Part shown: in pieces, positions 62,510-64,000 of the stretch
How positions within the stretch are numbered: position 1 is the stretch's first letter
Layout: the number at the start of each line of letters is the position of its first letter
Assembly: GCF_017916365.1 (NCBI RefSeq)
Contig: NZ_JAFMSU010000004.1
Coordinates: 1 to 64,000 of the forward strand
From: Rufibacter roseolus
Lineage (GTDB): Bacteria > Bacteroidota > Bacteroidia > Cytophagales > Hymenobacteraceae
Length of the DNA: 64,000 bases
Direction of reading: 5' to 3'
Translations under genes and position numbers: made by a program
The notes under the pieces: generated by a model
Databases searched by the model: none
What the model saw: only the letters and a program-made list of their open reading frames with translations
Told to the model about the DNA's origin: nothing

Positions 62510-64000
62510 CTATTTGGATCCCGATGCTTTTATAAATTTTTCCATTTGCTCTGCCAATATATTTTCTGGCACCCGGTGTTCCATATCATCAATTACTGTT
62601 AGCGTTAGGCTCTTGAATTCCAGCTCTTTCGTTATATAAGTAAGATTTTCTTGAAAAGGGATTACAGTATCGGTTTTCCCCAATACTATTTGGGTATAAC
62701 CACTTTTAAGGTTGGGAATAATAACCTCTCTAAGGTCGGGCTGTGGAATGCTTTTCACAAAGGCCGGGTTAAATAATAAGGCAGGCTTGTTGAATAAGGA
62801 GGACAACAAATGTCCGGTATGTCCCCCAAAACTTGATCCGATGATGATATCAGCTTTCTCTGCTAACTCTAATAAATCAGGGAAATAATTTTTATCCTGA
62901 TACTCAATGGAAGGAGCGACTACTTCCCCATACTGCTCTAATATTTGTCTTTTAGGGATAGTGAGGGGGCTGCCATAACCATGCAGAAAAAGGATTTTGG
63001 TTCTCTTGGTAGAAGAAAAGTTTGAAACAGGTTCTACCATCTTATCATTAGTTTCTTTTGATACCCTTATACCATCATGAGGATTTACCCCTGCTTGCAT
63101 GTAAAGCTGCTGAAAATCATTTTTATGCAAGTGGTAAAAGAACAGCTCCTTAGGATATGGGTACATCTCCTCATTTTCCTTGAGGAATTTTATAAAGGTA
63201 TTATATTGACCATTTCGCCATGGGGATAGCCCGAGTTTAACAACCTTATTCGCATTGCAAAACTCAAGAATATGTTTTGCAGTATGATCCCTTGAAAGGG
63301 GCACAGCTTTATAAGTGTTTTTAAGTAAGTTTTGAACCTCCTTTGGAGGACAGCGGACTAAGATCCTATCAAGTAAACTATAGTCATCCCAAATATTCTT
63401 GCGTTGAACAATAATTTTTCTAGTACCTGCCATGAAGGACGCTGCGGTACCTACCTGTTTTGAGACACGCCATACGCAAAACTCTTTCCCATACCTGTAG
63501 TAGTCAGAAAAGATTGTAGGATCAATATACCCTTCCTCCTTTTCGCTTAGCAAAATAGCCTTTTGGGGAAGGTTGAAAATTTTCTTCCATTTCCTCTTAC
63601 CATAGTATTCTGGACAGGCGATGTGCAGGTATTCCTCCTTCAACACAGGTAGTATGGTGCTCATACTCCAATTCCCCTGGATAGGATAAGATCCTCCTCC
63701 TTCCCACAGACCTTCATTGATGCACACAAAAGCATCAAATCTAACTCCTGCCTCCTTAAACACGGCGGTCGCCTCCAGCGCGGTAAGCCCAATAGTAATT
63801 ACTTTTCCTTTGACCGAAAAAACATCGCTAAAGGCGTAATCCACTAAAACGATATTATCGAATGGAAGAAGGAAATACGCCTCCTTGACGGCTCTGCCAG
63901 AGGCGTAATACACTAGATTACGACTATTTTCCAATCGCTCTTCGAGGAAGGTGACTAATGAATTTAAATCGGGTTCCAGCTTTAGGGCTCTTAGAGTATG
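62510..64000 (-). CDS. alpha/beta hydrolase with unknown N-terminal domain, 5' partial
   Basis: The minus-strand frame is open to the window edge with no stop, so the gene begins beyond 64000; a TTG at 63934 is only an internal codon ('RLENSRNLVYYASG'). The C-terminal ~185 residues are an alpha/beta hydrolase of YqiA-like esterase type: 'KILFLHGYGSPLT' (oxyanion strand), nucleophile elbow 'GSSFGGHTGHLL', Asp in 'VLGKTDTVIPF' and His in 'DDMEHRVPE', giving a Ser-Asp-His triad. The ~300 visible N-terminal residues ('LPFDNIVLVDYAFSDVFSVK', 'KEEYLHIACPEYYGKRKWKK') have no family that I recognise. It is probably a cytosolic esterase or thioesterase-like enzyme; substrate unknown. Confidence 0.75.
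   Translation of the reverse strand, partial: HTLRALKLEPDLNSLVTFLEERLENSRNLVYYASGRAVKEAYFLLPFDNIVLVDYAFSDVFSVKGKVITIGLTALEATAVFKEAGVRFDAFVCINEGLWEGGGSYPIQGNWSMSTILPVLKEEYLHIACPEYYGKRKWKKIFNLPQKAILLSEKEEGYIDPTIFSDYYRYGKEFCVWRVSKQVGTAASFMAGTRKIIVQRKNIWDDYSLLDRILVRCPPKEVQNLLKNTYKAVPLSRDHTAKHILEFCNANKVVKLGLSPWRNGQYNTFIKFLKENEEMYPYPKELFFYHLHKNDFQQLYMQAGVNPHDGIRVSKETNDKMVEPVSNFSSTKRTKILFLHGYGSPLTIPKRQILEQYGEVVAPSIEYQDKNYFPDLLELAEKADIIIGSSFGGHTGHLLSSLFNKPALLFNPAFVKSIPQPDLREVIIPNLKSGYTQIVLGKTDTVIPFQENLTYITKELEFKSLTLTVIDDMEHRVPENILAEQMEKFIKASGSK

Noticed and set aside
9836-64000. tRNA, rRNA and CRISPR loci
   Set aside because: Intergenic regions were scanned for tRNA T-loop sequences and for short regularly spaced repeats; none was convincing.

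Overview
The window reads as a chromosomal segment of a member of the Bacteroidota, most likely Cytophagales (Hymenobacteraceae-like; the genus is inference). The evidence is type IX secretion (T9SS) C-terminal sorting domains on several large surface proteins, FN3-like repeats with a 'KGVCW' core, HYR, GEVED and LamG domains, many lipoproteins, no clear Shine-Dalgarno sequences, and one visible TAnnTTTG-type promoter element. Base composition falls from GC-rich (0-10 kb) to clearly AT-richer (31-64 kb). This fits a core-like left end and an accessory right part.

Layout. 0-9.8 kb: three T9SS-exported surface proteins and a small lipoprotein gene broken at a poly-T tract. 10.5-17.6 kb: a TIR-STAND-WD40 protein (a defence or cell-death architecture), two small unknowns, umuDC and a small unknown. 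17.6-21.2 kb: a NucA-type nuclease lipoprotein (frameshifted) with its NuiA-type inhibitor, a decayed tyrosine recombinase, and two genes of mobile-element type. 21.4-31.4 kb: a restriction island with mcrBC on the minus strand, divergent from hsdMSR on the plus strand. 31.7-41.8 kb: a six-repeat lipoprotein, then a six-gene minus-strand operon of secreted proteins, three of which look like phosphodiester-glycosidase-fold (NAGPA/DUF2233) paralogues. 41.8-44.6 kb: gene-poor DNA with an archaemetzincin relic and a serine recombinase next to a 14-bp inverted repeat. 44.6-56.6 kb: an eight-gene minus-strand cluster encoding two Hsp70/actin-fold ATPases, a tubulin-like GTPase, a vWA-like lipoprotein and membrane or envelope partners. 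57-64 kb: an interrupted N-formylglutamate amidohydrolase-like gene, an HDAC-fold deacetylase with an unknown N-terminal half, a pentapeptide-repeat gene broken by a 5-bp duplication, a putative PD-(D/E)XK protein, a small orphan, and an alpha/beta hydrolase running off the right edge.

How the genes fit together. The TIR-STAND protein, McrBC, type I R-M and the nuclease/inhibitor pair form a defence-rich stretch bounded by recombinase traces. The best candidate for an undescribed system is the 44.6-56.6 kb operon. It pairs a short Hsp70 and a giant Hsp70-like protein with a tubulin-like protein, and has envelope-anchored components. The gene order, overlaps and tight spacing suggest one multi-protein machine spanning cytoplasm and membrane. 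Its function cannot be read from the sequence. Four otherwise well-preserved genes each carry a single lesion (4.3, 18.3, 57.35 and 60.25 kb). Whether these are real mutations, phase-variable sites or sequencing errors needs read-level data.
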